Assembly (NCBI GenBank): GCA_963920525.1
Contig: OY986438.1
Span: forward strand, 47,032,788 to 47,096,787
Reading direction: 5' to 3'
Length of the DNA: 64,000 nucleotides
Source of the DNA: Dichetophora obliterata
Taxonomy: Eukaryota > Arthropoda > Insecta > Diptera > Sciomyzidae
Made by a program: the position numbers and the translations under genes. Shown here piece after piece: positions 35,601-47,390 of the stretch (position 1 is the first letter of the stretch; every line of letters begins with the position of its first letter). Below the pieces are notes generated by a model. It was not told where the DNA came from and searched no databases. It was given only the letters and a program-made list of their open reading frames with translations.

Positions 35601-36342
35601 TCAAAAGTCCAGTTGTTAGCTTTAATTTGTGATTGACTTTAATTCAATTGTACTTTAAATGAGTACGTAATTTCATTTTTCCTTAATGTTTGCACTCATC
35701 GATGCAAAACATTATGCTGTTTCTTGCTGCCGCAAAAAAGCAATTGCTATGACATATCGATTTACGAGTATGTGTGTAATTATCAGCATTTCAAAAATGA
35801 TGGCAATTCATATTTGGTTTTTTTTATATGCATATCAACGATTATCCTTGCAATAATCCTTGCAGATTTCTCTTGGCGTGAAATATTAAAATTCAATTAA
35901 AACGACGTTAATTTCACAGGCTCGTTAGCCTCGCTCAACTGTCACAGTTGTCAATACTTTGTTATAATTGTTGGCAACAGTGCTCTCTGTGTGTGTTTGT
36001 GTGTATGTGTGTGTTGTATTTGTGAATGACAGGAAATGCGTTGTGGTCTGCAAAGATTTTTTTATTTGCTGTTAATGGTTAATTAATATTTTTTACAGCC
36101 GTTAGCATTTTTAAATTTTGGGCAACTCAGAAGTCGTTATAATTTTACATCGACTTTAATTTTATGTACAATAAAAAGATATTCTTGTTGACAATGATGA
36201 GAAATAAAAATTTCCTTTATTGAATTAAAAAAAATTTCTTGAATCAAGTTGCTGGAACAAAACCTGATTTATAATGATTAAAAAAATCTCGCCTTAGAAA
36301 ACTCGTTAAGAAAAAGAAAATGATAACAACAGATATAAACAA
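32626..36342. other. No gene recognised; unique-looking DNA with simple repeats
   Basis: CAACAACAA, TTGTTG and GT/CA tracts (33120-33145, 33450-33490, 33590-33660, 33790-33810, 34730-34800, 35985-36020) are typical of fly intron or 5' UTR regions. No splice-supported exon was identified. Confidence 0.4.
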
Positions 36343-36345
36343 TTA

Positions 36346-36502
36346 TGGCGTTTTCGTTTCTCGAAAAAATGTTACGATGTGTCGAAATGTCGCGAAAAGA
36401 ACACGATTCAATTTTAGAGGTCACTTTTTTTATTCTCAAGAGGGCAGAATCTCCAAAAAGGGCAGAAAAAATGTTGCATTTTTTCGAGAAACGAAAACGC
36501 CA
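36346..36502. mobile_element. 157-bp MITE with TTA duplication
   Basis: TGGCGTTTTCGTTTCTCGAA and its inverse make 26-bp perfect TIRs. TTA lies at both flanks (36343-36345, 36503-36505), a PIF/Harbinger-type 3-bp duplication. The interior is 105 bp. Confidence 0.85.
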
Positions 36503-36505
36503 TTA

Positions 36506-37909
36506 AAGAATTAAAAAATTAAAAATAATTTACCTTTTTAGGGAGCAAATTGAATCATCTTCAAAATACAATTTTTTCTTAATAAAACAGATTTTATAAG
36601 GTTTTAGAAGGTTATAATTTTGAACTCTAGGTCAAGTAATTTATGAAAGAAGCAACACCAACAACAACTCTGTATAAAGTCAATCAGACTAGAAAGTAGC
36701 CTGAATCTTACTCCACACATTTCGCAAAAGTATCTAAGATCCTCCCTCCGCAGGCATATTGCAATAATTTAAATTTTCTTAATGCAGATTGGAAAAAATT
36801 TTTCCGGCCTATAATTTCTGACAGCTTAAGTTTTTACACCTACTACACCAGCCGACATATTTACGAAAATCATGATTTTTTGAGGTTTTTGAAAAATGGT
36901 TTAGCTCACTGGCAAAAAGAGGCAAAATATTTTGGGAATCATCATAAAATAGACCAACATACCTTTTTAGGGAGAGTACAAATGGAACTTTTTTTCTCAA
37001 GGTGCCTCGACTTGTAAAAAATATTTTGAAAATTATATAAACACAAAAAAAGCAATGAAAAAAAATCTGAAAATTTGCTTATTGATTTTACAAGAAAGGT
37101 TATAAAATTGTCATCAATATGAATTAATTTGTTTTCTGTTAGTGTTACTAACCATGATGTGGCAGACGATTGTATTAAAAAAAACACTACAAAAAATTAA
37201 CAAATTTCAAGATCGCGGGCTGAATTTCTTCACAAATTAAACTGTTATCATATAAATAAGTTGAATTAAACGTACAATTTTGCTTCTGTATCGATCTATT
37301 TTTTTCCATTGAATTGTAATGAAAAATCAATAAGTGAAGTTTTAAAAAAAGTATCTAAAAATCACTCGTTTAGGTGGCGGCGACCACTCAGTTTTTACAA
37401 ATTCGAAAAATTTTTTCGTCCTTCGTGACCTTCATATATGATGTATTCAGAATCATAGCGCATTCTTTTCTGGAACCTCTTCAAGAGTGTGAGGACTCAA
37501 ATTGTTGCACAATTTTGGCTTCACAAATTATATAAATGAATTGTTAACTAAATTTAAAATATGGAAAATGTAAGCAACAAATTTAAAGATTTATTATATA
37601 TTATGAATAAAATGTATGGAAATTATTGTATTGTATTATATCTTATTAGGTAAAATATATAATATTAATGTTATAAATATTCTATTGAGGAAAAAATAAT
37701 GAGTCGAATAACAAGTAATAAATACACACATACAAACATGCAAAGCCATGTACACAGTCACATATACACAGGCAGGGAAAACAAAACAAGTGAACACGGA
37801 ACAGAAAGGCAACGGGAGAATATAAAGCAGTCGCGTTTGCTTAGCACAGGCAGTCTTGTCGCAGGCGCAGTAGCATGCACATGCTTTGAGACTGAGTAGT
37901 TAGTTCAAT
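36506..37909. other. No gene recognised
   Basis: AT-rich sequence with short frames. The last 150 bp (37770-37909) are GC-richer and lead into the tandem array. Confidence 0.4.
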
Positions 37910-38372
37910 CGTAGTTATCTTAAGCGAAGGTGTACTCACCCTTCGAACGTTGCTTACTCTAAGTTCAAAACGTAGTTATCTTAAGCGAAGGTGTCCTCAC
38001 TCTTCGAACGTTGTTTACCTCTAAGTCAGGCGTAGTTATCGTAAGCGAAGGTGTACTCACCCTTCGAACTTTGTTTACTATAAGTTCAAAACGTAGTTAT
38101 CTTAAGCGAAGGTGTACTCACCCTTCGAACATAGTTTTACTCTAAGCTCAGGCGTAGTTATCTTAAGCGAGGGTATGTATACTCACCCTTCGAACGTTGT
38201 TTACTCTAAGACAGGCGTAGTTATCTTAAGCGAAGGTGTACTCACCCTTCGAACATAGTTTTACTCTAAGCTCAGGCGTAGTTATCTTAAGCGAGGGTAT
38301 GTATACTCACCCTTCGAACGTTGTTTACTCTAAGACAGGCGTAGTTATCGTAAGCGAAGGTGTCCTCACCCT
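37910..38372 (+). repeat. 61-bp tandem array, about 7.5 units
   Basis: Units begin CGTAGTTATCTTAAGCGAAG at 37910 (first unit), 37972, 38032, 38093, 38154, 38216, 38277 and 38340. Unit lengths are 60-63 bp. Two higher-order variants alternate (AACATAGTTTTACTC with AACGTTGTTTACTC). Each unit contains CGAAGGTG...CACCCTTCG, which can fold as a stem-loop. The last unit is broken after CTCACCC by the retrotransposon. Confidence 0.95.
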
Positions 38373-38697
38373 TTTTTTTTTTTTTTGGATTCGCCCGGAG
38401 GTATGAAATCTTCCCAAGATACGTATACCCGACCTATACGCATGCACGATTCACATTCTAAAATCTGCCCGAATCAGCCGGGACAGACAGAATGCACCTA
38501 CGTACTAAAACATACCCCCTATTTGCAATTAGGATTTTCCACTAAGCACATTAATTGGCTTTTCAGCGGAATTTAAAAATTGAATATATATAAACGCGTA
38601 TTTAAGTATACTTGATTCTATATAAATAAGCAACATCGAATTAAATAATAGTAATTATCAATTTAAGGTACCCGAAAAACAATCAAAAACACTAAAC

Positions 38698-38892
38698 TCA
38701 TTTTAACTGGTTTGCGGCCATTGTCCAACCCAAGGACCTACGTGGAAATGAGATAAGTCTCATATCCGCCAAATCAAAATCCCAATTAGTTGGATATGCA
38801 TTTGGGCCAACGTAGGCATAAACTTGTATGGAAAAGAGATATACTCTGGCACACCAATCCAGGTGATAGTGTGAGTTCAGTCTAATTTCAAA
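38698..38892 (-). other. Open frame in the retroelement 3' region, unknown
   Basis: A 64-codon frame without start ATG reads YAYVGPNAYPTNWDFDLADM then RLISFPRRSLGWTMAANQLK, stop. It has no recognised family. It may be a remnant of another gene carried within the retroelement 3' region or chance. Confidence 0.25.
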
Positions 38893-39107
38893 TCAGGAAA
38901 CCACGTGAGCGCGTAAATCCCAATTCGATTAAAAATTAAAATATTGAATAATTAAAAAGTAAGTTTTAAAAACGATTCATATTTGATGGTGCTTACTTTA
39001 TAAACATAATATCGAGACAAAAAAGAGAAACAGAACAATCTCAATTGCCAATATTACATTGTTATAAAATTGCGTTTTATGGGATAATGGGATGAAGTTA
39101 AATTGAT

Positions 39108-41333
39108 TTAATTATTTAAATGTAATATAATTTTCCGTTTTAAGACATCTACCGAATCAGAAAAATTAATCATATTGAAGTTATCATTGAAATCACTGCA
39201 CATACATCGTAAAGGTTCATGAAGAGCATAATTAGAACTGCACTGACTCAATTTGAAAAACAGAAAATGTCTAGTTCCTCTCCTTGGGATGTTAAAATTT
39301 AGAGCTGAGATGAGATATTCCGAATTAATCTCGCCACGAAGTAATTTATACAGAAACATGACATTAAGCATCATTCTTCTGCTTCTTAGGGAAGGTAGTA
39401 AAATTATTTTAAGGCGTATTTCATACGATGGAAGCATAATATTGGGGTTCCAACGACTATGACGTAAAGCAAAAAGTAAAAACTGTTTTTGAACGGATTC
39501 TATGGCGTCGATGTAGACATTATATTGTGGGTTCCATACAACTGATGCATATTCAAGAATTGGCCTTACGAGAGAGGTATATAATAATTTAGTAGTAAAG
39601 GGATCACTGAATTCTTTAGCCCATCTTTTAATGAAACCAAGGACTCCTCTTGCCTTATTTATCACCATATTAACGTGGAGATTGAAGCGAAGTTTTGAAT
39701 CCATAATAACACCAAGATCGAGAAAACTGGAAACTATTTCTAAGTTAGTGGTATTTATAGTGTAATTTATGTTACTAGCAGATCTTCGCAAGAATGTCAT
39801 TTGCTTACATTTTTTTAAGTTGAGATTAAATATATTTAAGCTACACCAGTCCACAAGTCTATTTAGATCAGATTGTAAAAGATGTCGTTCTTCGGGTGAT
39901 TTGTAACAAAGAAAAAGTTTCACGTCGTCAGCGTACATTAAGACGTTACAGTGTTTTATTACCGAAGGAAGATCATTAATGAATAGTAAAAATAAAACCG
40001 GTCCAAGATGACTGCCCTGAGGAACGCCAGAAGTGACCGAAATACTTTTTGAAAGAGAATTCTTATATAAAACCTTTTGAGTACGTCTAGATAAATACGA
40101 ATTTATCCAATTTAATAATGTGACAGGAAACCCAATAAGGTGGAGTTTTTTCAAAAGAAGATTATGATTAACACTGTCGAAAGCTTTGCTAAAGTCCGTA
40201 TAAATAACATCAGTCTGCAGTCCGAAAGTAAAACCATTTATAACACGCGTAGTAAACTCTAAGAGGTTTGTTGTAGTGGACTTACCCTTCAGAAAACCAT
40301 GTTGAAAGACAGAAATGGTGGAAGACACGGAGTGGGTTAATTGATCAGTTATGATTTTCTCAAATAACTTAGGGATTGCACTTAATTTTGCAATTCCTCG
40401 ATAGTTAGAAACATCTATCTTGGAGCCAGATTTATGAAGGGGTATAATATAAGAATCCTTCCATATAATAGGAAAATAACCACTATGCAAGGAAATATTA
40501 AAAATGTTTGCTAGAGGAGTACACAGGTTTGTAGCACATTGCTTTAAAATACAGCTTGGAATTTAATCATGGCCGGTCGTAAAAGAAGATTTTACTTGTC
40601 AAAGATAACACATGACAATATTTGGGTCTATTACAGGAGTTTCAAAAGAGTTAACTGGCGGAAGAAAAGGATACACTGTGCTAGTATTAAATGGTATATC
40701 GGAGTAAGTTGATTTAAAGAAGTTTGCAAACATGTTAGAAATCATATTGTCACAAGATGATTCTACCTGATTGAATTTCATAAGGGGTGGAAAACTGGAG
40801 CCTTTACGTTTGAGTTAACAAAACTATAGAAAAGTTTTGGATCATCTTTAAATTGAGATTTTATGTTAATTATATAAGCAGAATAGCATTGTTTATTTAG
40901 TAGTTGATATCTATAACGACAAGAAGAATAGGAAGCAAAGTCTAAACTAGAACCAGATATTTTATATTTTTTAAATAAACGATTTTTTAAATTTTTAAGT
41001 GCCTTTAGATCATTTGTTAGCCAGGGTGGATTTAAAGGATTGGAGAAACACCTTTTTTTTGGGACGGACAATAAGAAACACCGTTGCAGAGTATCATTGG
41101 AAAACTGTACAGAAGATTCAACGTCATAATATGAATATGATGTTCCGCTAGTTAAAATTGGAGACCAATCAGTCTGCGAAAGTAAGGAATTAAGTTTTAC
41201 ATAGTCCGTTTTCTTAAAATTATAAACTTTTTTATTTCGCGCATCAGAAGTTACTTTATCTTCTTTTTCGTGGGGGAGTAGAACTGTTATTTCAAGAGTT
41301 GGATGATGTACATCTTCTGGAAGAGATACGGGA
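39108..41333 (-). pseudogene. Reverse transcriptase of the array-inserted element
   Basis: A 460-codon intact block (40490-39108) holds the RT core: IIPLHKSGSKIDVSNYRGIA, QHGFLKGKSTTTNLLEF, YTDFSKAFDSVNH (motif A), SGVPQGSHLGP (motif B), LMYADDVKLF (motif C) and the thumb up to IILHLNN. Upstream the same frame is stopped by TAA (in GHD*IPS, where GPDGIP is usual) and TGA near 40600; a frameshift near 40780 leads to the linker PPWLTNDLKALKNLKNRLFK (41030-40960). The RT core keeps its YADD, so decay is recent. Confidence 0.9.
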
Positions 41334-41335
41334 TT

Positions 41336-41421
41336 CGAACATTGTTTACTCTAAAATCAAAACGTAGTTATATTAAGCGAAGGTACCTCCACCCTTCGAA
41401 CATAGTTTTAATCTGAGTTCT
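41336..41421 (+). repeat. Displaced end of the 61-bp tandem array
   Basis: TTCGAACATTGTTTACTCTA then CGTAGTTATATTAAGCGAAG and CACCCTTCGAACATAGTTTT continue the repeat that stops at 38372. The two halves fit together at CTCACCC|TTCGAAC. Confidence 0.9.
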
Positions 41422-42340
41422 ATCATAGTCACTCACAGCGAGAGGGATAATAGCAAATAACGGAATAAATATGAATAAACAAGGATTAATTATATTACTT
41501 TAATTTATATAATGCTTAATAATTAATAATAACTAAGTAACGTACTCATTAAGCAATAAATAAAACAAATGAAAATAATAAAGAATTACACTACAGTTTA
41601 AAACTAAAACGCTGGCTTTCTTATTTAAAACAACGGAATCATTGGTAAATAAATTATTTTGTAAGAACACCTGGCTTACTCACTGAGCCTACCTCAGCAA
41701 AAATCAGTAACGAGCAAAAGGGTTCGTTACAGAGTTCTGAATTTTTTCCGTTCTTTTCTAAAAAAAAAATTTTGACCTCAAAATAAATTGTGTTCTTTTC
41801 TCGAAAATTCTGACCACAAGAGTATAACAAATTAACAAATGAAAAATTTGGCGGTTCTGCATTCTGCTATCTAGTAATACCATCATTAAAACAAAAAATA
41901 AGTAATTTTGACTTTAATATTTTGTAAGAAGAAAAAAATTGCAATTTTGAAAATTATTTTAATATTGAATCTAAAGCAATTTTGATTAATATGGTAAGTT
42001 TTAAAAAATTGAACAGCTCAAAGAATATTTTTTCAAAATTCCATGCAGTCAGCACTATACATAACTTCAATCGTAAATATATCGGAATTACGATTCAGAT
42101 GTACCAATCTATTTCAACGAATGTTTGAGTAAGGTAAATTATGAAATCATGCGAGAGGCACTGCGCAAAAAAAAACAAAAACAGCTATCTTCTTTTAATT
42201 AATTTAATTCAGCTATTTTCGGTATTTACATTGCGTGGCAATGTGTTTGTGAGACTCACGGAAAATGAAAATGCAACTAAGATCTTGTCTCTTCATCAAC
42301 TCTCTAGTTTTTTTCGGAGTGAACAGAACTTTGCATTCCA
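41422..42340. other. No gene recognised
   Basis: AT-rich. GTAACGA...TCGTTAC at 41708-41731 is a small hairpin. The 41740-41835 stretch (TTCTGAATTTTTTCCGTTC...CGAAAATTCTGACC) has weak counterparts at 45765-45850 and in the MITE at 36346. Confidence 0.4.
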
Positions 42341-42530
42341 GTTGTCTCAATTGTCATAGATTATGTTTCACTCAATCAATAATACTGACATTAAGCTCTC
42401 ACAATTATTATAGATTTTATTTAACTCAATCTTTAATTCTTATTTCAAACTATCTTTACTCAATTTTATCTTTCACTCAATCATTAATACTCACATTAAG
42501 CTTTCTCTTTTCAATTTTCTCTTATTTCAT
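42341..42530 (+). repeat. ~57-bp degenerate repeats before the non-LTR element
   Basis: ATAGATT(A/T)TRTTTMACTCAATC followed by TTAATACTSACATTAAGCTCTC-like words recurs about three times from 42356. Repeated blocks upstream of the endonuclease would fit a promoter-containing 5' UTR of the following element. Confidence 0.5.
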
Positions 42531-42779
42531 CCAAAGCTATATGTTTAAAACTTTGATTTCACATATATACTTAATAATTTATTTAACATTTGTGTTAATG
42601 TTAAAAATGTTTGACTGTTTTAACTTTAGTGCACTTGCAAAGTATGTTAGTTGTGCCTATATATGCTTATCTACATTGCTCATCAGAGATTTAATTTTTA
42701 ATTTAATAATTTGTTAAGTTTGTCTCTATAGATTGTACTTATGCTATGATTCGTACTTTTTTTAAAATTCAGTCGGGTT

Positions 42780-45757
42780 TAAAAATATGTCACATCAATG
42801 CTCAGAGTTTAGTGAGGAAAATTGATGAGTTAAGGTATCTATTTGTGAATTCGAATGTCGATGTTTTATGTATTTTCGAAACGTAGTTTTTGCCTACAAT
42901 GCATAGCAATATATTTAGAGTTTCTGGCTATAGATTGCTTAGATCCAATAGAGAAAGTCATGCGGGGGGGTTGGCATTTTTGTGCGAGAAGGTTAAAATT
43001 GTAATCTGCATAGTAAGGCAGTTACGAACAGTGTTATTGAATATTTGTTTATCCTTATTACGAATGGTAATTCAGATGTTCTTGTAGGTTGTGTTTACAG
43101 ACCACATCGTTCCATAGACCTAAAACCGCTACTTGATACGTTACAAGATATATCCATAAACTGCATAATAACAGGGGACTTCAATATGAACATTTTTATT
43201 GAAAACAGGCTTGTGTCGGATATGACTGCTTTAGGTCACTATATTGTTAATACAACTACTTCAACTCACTTTAGTAGCACTACTAGGTCACTCTTAGATT
43301 TACTTTTTGTAAGTGACAAATCGAAAATTAAATTTTATAATCAGCTTTGCGTTCCTTATTTTTCAAAACACGATCTTATTTTTCTAACGTATGAATTTGA
43401 ACAAAATTGCTCTCCACAGCACTACACATATCGTGACTTTAGAAATATTATCTATCAACAGCTCTCCCTTAAAGTAAACATGGTTAACTGGGACCGAATT
43501 TTCTACATGCCTTCCTCAAATCAACAAGCAATGATCACGACAATGAAAGTGCGCAGCTTGAATCAGAGCCAGCAACCTCGGTTTAATACTAATATAAAAA
43601 ATCAAATTTATATGCGTGACATTGCTTATAAAAAATGGAGGCGCTACCGTTTAGCTTCTTTGTACGAGGCTTGCAAGAATTTAAGAATAAAGGTTGTAAA
43701 AGAAATAAAATCCGCTAAGTCAAGGTTTTATGAAGAAAAAATTAATAGTGCTCTTAATGGTAAACAAACTTGGATACAAATAAGAAATATAGGTAAAGGG
43801 AAAAATGCTTCCAATACGTGTCCTAATAAGACACGTTCAAAAAAGTTTAGATCCAAATACCCTTAACGAAAAATTTTTAAATATCCCATGTGAATGAACC
43901 GGAATAAATTCATACCTTCAATCCAGCAGTGTAGTTTCTGCAGAAAATGTATTTAGCTTTCATTGTGTTAGTGTTCTGGATGTTTTACGGTCTTTAACTA
44001 GATTAAAGTCTAATGCCTATGGTTTCGACAACATTCATCCTGTGTTTGTCAAAGCTAAGCTTCTACCCTTTTTGACTCATATTTTCAATACAGCATTCAC
44101 GACATCCTAATTTCCTAATAGCTGGAAATTTGCTTAAATAATACCAGTACCTAAATCAGATAACGACTTTCGACCAATAGCTATATTGCCCTACTTATCT
44201 AAAATAATGGAGTCTTTAATGGCACAACAAATTCACGAATTTTTAGCTGATAATTCAATAATAAGAATCTGGCTTCAGACAAAGGCGCAGTTGCATAACT
44301 ACTTTTATTGACGTAACTGAGGGCATTTGGACGGAACTGGACGACAGTAAACTTACCTTGTTGACACTTTTGGATCATTAAAAAGCATTTGACATAGCAG
44401 ATCATGACATTTTATGCACTAAATTGTCTAAATTATAAAGCTTTTCTACGACTGCAGTAAAACTTTTAAAATCATATTCTTTGGTAGACAACAAGCAGTG
44501 TTTAAACCAAATAACGATGGAACCAACATCACATCTCATTCGCTCTTTACGATCAGAGGTGTACCTCAGGGATCAATATTAGGACCTCCACTTTTCACAA
44601 TTTATATTAACAACCTTGCGAAAGTGTTGCGCGACTGTAAAATTCCTATGTATGCAGATGATGTGCAACTTTACACTTGTTGCTATCGTGACCAAATACC
44701 TGACTGTATCACAAGACTTAAAAATAATCTGAGTAGCATACACAAATGGGCTGGTAACAATGGCTTGTGCCTTAACCCTAAAAAAACGAAATGTTTAGTA
44801 ATAAGTAAGCATCAAATGGATGTATCAATGCTACCTAGAATACAAATGCATACTTCTGAAATTGACTATGTACGGTCCGCAAAGAACCCAGGAATAATAT
44901 TTGACAATAAATTTTCCTGGAATTCTCACATTGTAGGGATGGTTGGAAAAGTATATGGAATGCTGCGCGCACTCTGGGCCACGCAACACTTCATCCCTCA
45001 AAAAATCGGAATGACAATTGCTAAAGCTTACCTGGTGCCTAAATTGCTCTATGGCAGCGAAATGTTTACAAATTGTGATACTGCAAGTAAACAAAAGCTA
45101 AACGTCGTATTTAACAACATCGCGAGATATGTATTCTGCCTTAAAAAACGGGATCACGTATCCTCGTTTTCAAAACAAATTCTAAAAATTAATATCAACA
45201 AATTTCTTGATTATTAAACTGTTATATTACTGCACAAAATTATCTATACTCAAGAACAACCTTATTTGTATAATAGACTCACTCTTTCACGCTCATGTCG
45301 TAATAATCAAATTGTCCTATTTAGACACTTATCTTTAATGTCAGAAAGTCAATTTTTCTTATACTCTGTCAGACTATGGAACTCATTACCATCCCGACTG
45401 CAAATGATAAGCAATGTAGAGCAATTTAAAAAAAAAGCTTATTCAAATCTATCAAGTGCAATAAATCTATGATATTTAGTTAATTAAATTACTTATGTGT
45501 GATGTTTAACATGTGCTTTGTAATGCTTATTCTTTCCTTATTTGCTTATTCTTTTCTTATTAAACCTATTAAATACTTCCTTGCTTTTTCTCTTCTTTTA
45601 TTTTCTTAAATTATAATAAATATTTAATATACATTGCAAAATTTTAAAAAATTGTTTATTTCCATTACGTATTTCTTTTAGCCATTTTAATTATTGTTTA
45701 TATAAATCTCTCATGTTATGTTATGTTAAAATAAAAATAAAAAATAAAATAAAATGT
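42780..45757 (+). mobile_element. Jockey/CR1-like non-LTR retrotransposon, decayed
   Basis: Endonuclease and RT are both represented, from CHINAQSLVRKIDELRYLF near 42790 to a 3' end in AAAATAAAAATAAAAAATAA at about 45735-45757, an A-rich tail. It is nearly complete in the 3' two thirds. ORF1 was not found; the 5' limit is uncertain. Confidence 0.8.
42785..45471 (+). pseudogene. Endonuclease-reverse transcriptase, broken
   Basis: Order of pieces: CHINAQSL (endonuclease start), DVLVGCVYRPHRSIDLKPLL and IITGDFNMN (43078-43190, endonuclease core), HYIVNTTTSTHFSSTTRSLL DLLFVS and SKHDLIFLT, then the linker. RT motifs IIPVPKS...FRPIAILPYLSKIMESL (44140-44215), KAFDIADHD (44388), GVPQGSILGP (44560) and MYADDVQLY (44648) follow, then the thumb to NSLPSRLQMISNVEQFKKKA and a stop at 45469-45471. 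Stops and frameshifts occur at 42883, 43860-44500 and an in-frame TAA at 45215-45217. Confidence 0.88.
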
Positions 45758-45859
45758 TGCATTTTTTTCGTTCTTTTTTCAGCTCAAAAGAGGTCAATCC
45801 AAAAATTCTGCATTCTGTGAGGTCAGAATTTTTTTCAAAAAAGAACGCGCTAACAGGAG

Positions 45860-46245
45860 AGCTGTAAAAGATTGCATTCAATTTGATTTTATTCAAAAAA
45901 AGTGAATCAGTGAATAACGATATAAGAATGCATTCAATGAATGCAAAATTGATTTAAAAATAAAATTTTAAATTCACATTAATTTTTAAAAATATGATTA
46001 ATTATTCATTTCAATTATTCATTTTCATTATTAAGAATAATGAATCAATTTTTTTATTAATTTGAATACAATTTACAAAGAATTTCAGAATTTTCAATTA
46101 TTCTTTTTTTATTCGTTATTCATCTTTTATTCGTTATTTATTTTTTATTCATTATTCATTTGCTATTCATTATTCATTTATTATTCATTAAATACTCATT
46201 TTGTATTCATAATACATTTGTTATTTTATTCACGAACGAACATTT
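45860..46245 (+). repeat. AT-rich foldback-family copy with ATTCATTATTCATTTTTT repeats
   Basis: GAATGCATTCAATGAATGCA (a near-palindrome) is followed by AAAATTCACATTAATTTTTA and then TTATTCATTATTCATTT repeats. The same series occurs at 57370 and in the palindrome at 57698-58636. Confidence 0.75.
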
Positions 46246-46801
46246 TAATCACGCTTTTATAAAAATTTGTTTTTTCCCGCGCTGTGAACTATAACTTAAA
46301 AAGTTGTTAAGATATCAACTTCAAATTTTGTACAGATATTCTTTAACATATTGGCCTTTGAATTAATTATTACTAGAAATATTGTTTGTAACAATTTGTA
46401 TGTAAAAAAAGATGTAATTTTTTTCCTTTTTGTGTTAAAATTCAATCTTTTGTTTGGTTCATTTCAGATGACTACAAAGGGCGGTGCATTCTATAGCGCA
46501 AATTAAAAAAGCCAAGTTTGAGCAGCTGTAACGCCGCCATTTTGTTTTCTTTTCTTATAAAAAACAATTTATATTTATAAATACTTTCAGTTTTTTGTAA
46601 ATAATTATTAAAAAATTTTTTGTCTGGAGCAGGTTCCTCCCTTAATAATTTTGTTAATAGCTAAGAACTGACAGTTTTTTGTTTCAAGCATTAACTTCTT
46701 GATTTTTTTTTCCTTTGATACAAGAAAAAAAATCCTCTTTCCAATCACATTCAGTACCCAACCAGCAAAATTAGTCCAGATCTTCTTAATAATTCTCTTT
46801 A

Positions 46802-47390
46802 AAGCTGCTTACAGGGGAAAAATAAGGTCCATGGCACTTCAAAGCTGTTAGATGGTTAACTGTGGAACTTGTCGCACCTGAAGCTGCTTTATGGGATCAA
46901 TTTCAGGAAATAGAACATATAGTTCCACAAGATTAAAGTTGTTCTCCAATACAGTCTTAAAGCTGCTTAATAGTTCAGTTGTTGCTAATTTCGCACTTCA
47001 AGCTAAGTGTATAAATAAACAAAAATCTTCGTTTCGATAAGCAGCGACATGGCTCAATGGTTAAAGCAGCGGACTACATATCGGAGATGGTAGGGATCGA
47101 ATCCGGACGAGGGCAATTATTAAATGGTAAATAAAATTTAATTAAATACATGTAATAACTGCAAAGCAGCTGAAATAACTCTTAGTTGAGAAAGTAAGCG
47201 ACAAAAAAAAAATAACAAGAGAATACAAAATAAAATAAAATAATATTCGAAAAAAATTCCAACATTTTCGAAGTTCGATGAAGAAAGCTGCTTAGCAGTT
47301 TATGCAAAGTACTGTTTGTGCCTAGAAGATCGAAAAATTACTTAAATTTTGGGGTGTTTACACTGCAAAGCTGCTTAGATAATTAGCCGT
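46802..47390 (+). repeat. AAGCTGCTT-marked diverged repeats
   Basis: AAGCTGCTT begins at 46802, 46881 and 46960, exactly 79 bp apart, and again at about 47284 and 47374. CGCACYTSAAGCT-type words accompany some copies. Outside the motif the units are very diverged. Confidence 0.45.
47038..47106 (+). tRNA. tRNA-like sequence or SINE head
   Basis: GCGACATGGCTCAATGGTTA has a good box A and D-arm (TGGCTCAATGG), and GGGATCGAATCC is a near box B. Acceptor ends and part of the T-stem do not pair, so a working tRNA is unlikely. A tRNA-derived SINE or pseudogene is preferred. Confidence 0.5.

Larger units (their letters stand above)
38373..41335 (-). mobile_element. Jockey-type non-LTR retrotransposon inserted in the array
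   Basis: A T-run at 38373-38387 marks the poly(A) tail, and coding similarity continues to the junction at 41335, where the tandem unit resumes with TTCGAACATTG. The copy lacks its 5' half (no complete endonuclease), as 5'-truncated insertions do. Between the RT stop (39108) and the tail lie 720 bp, long for a jockey 3' UTR. Confidence 0.85.

Noticed and set aside
37910..38372. CRISPR-like array
   Set aside because: Whole 61-bp units are repeated without unique spacers, and the DNA is from an animal.
42141..42717. 150-codon frame with repeated FTQSLILTLS
   Set aside because: It translates the degenerate 57-bp DNA repeats ahead of a retroelement; no start context or domain.
46062..46262. Frame with repeated FYSLFIFYSLF
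   Set aside because: It is the ATTCATT simple repeat in translation.
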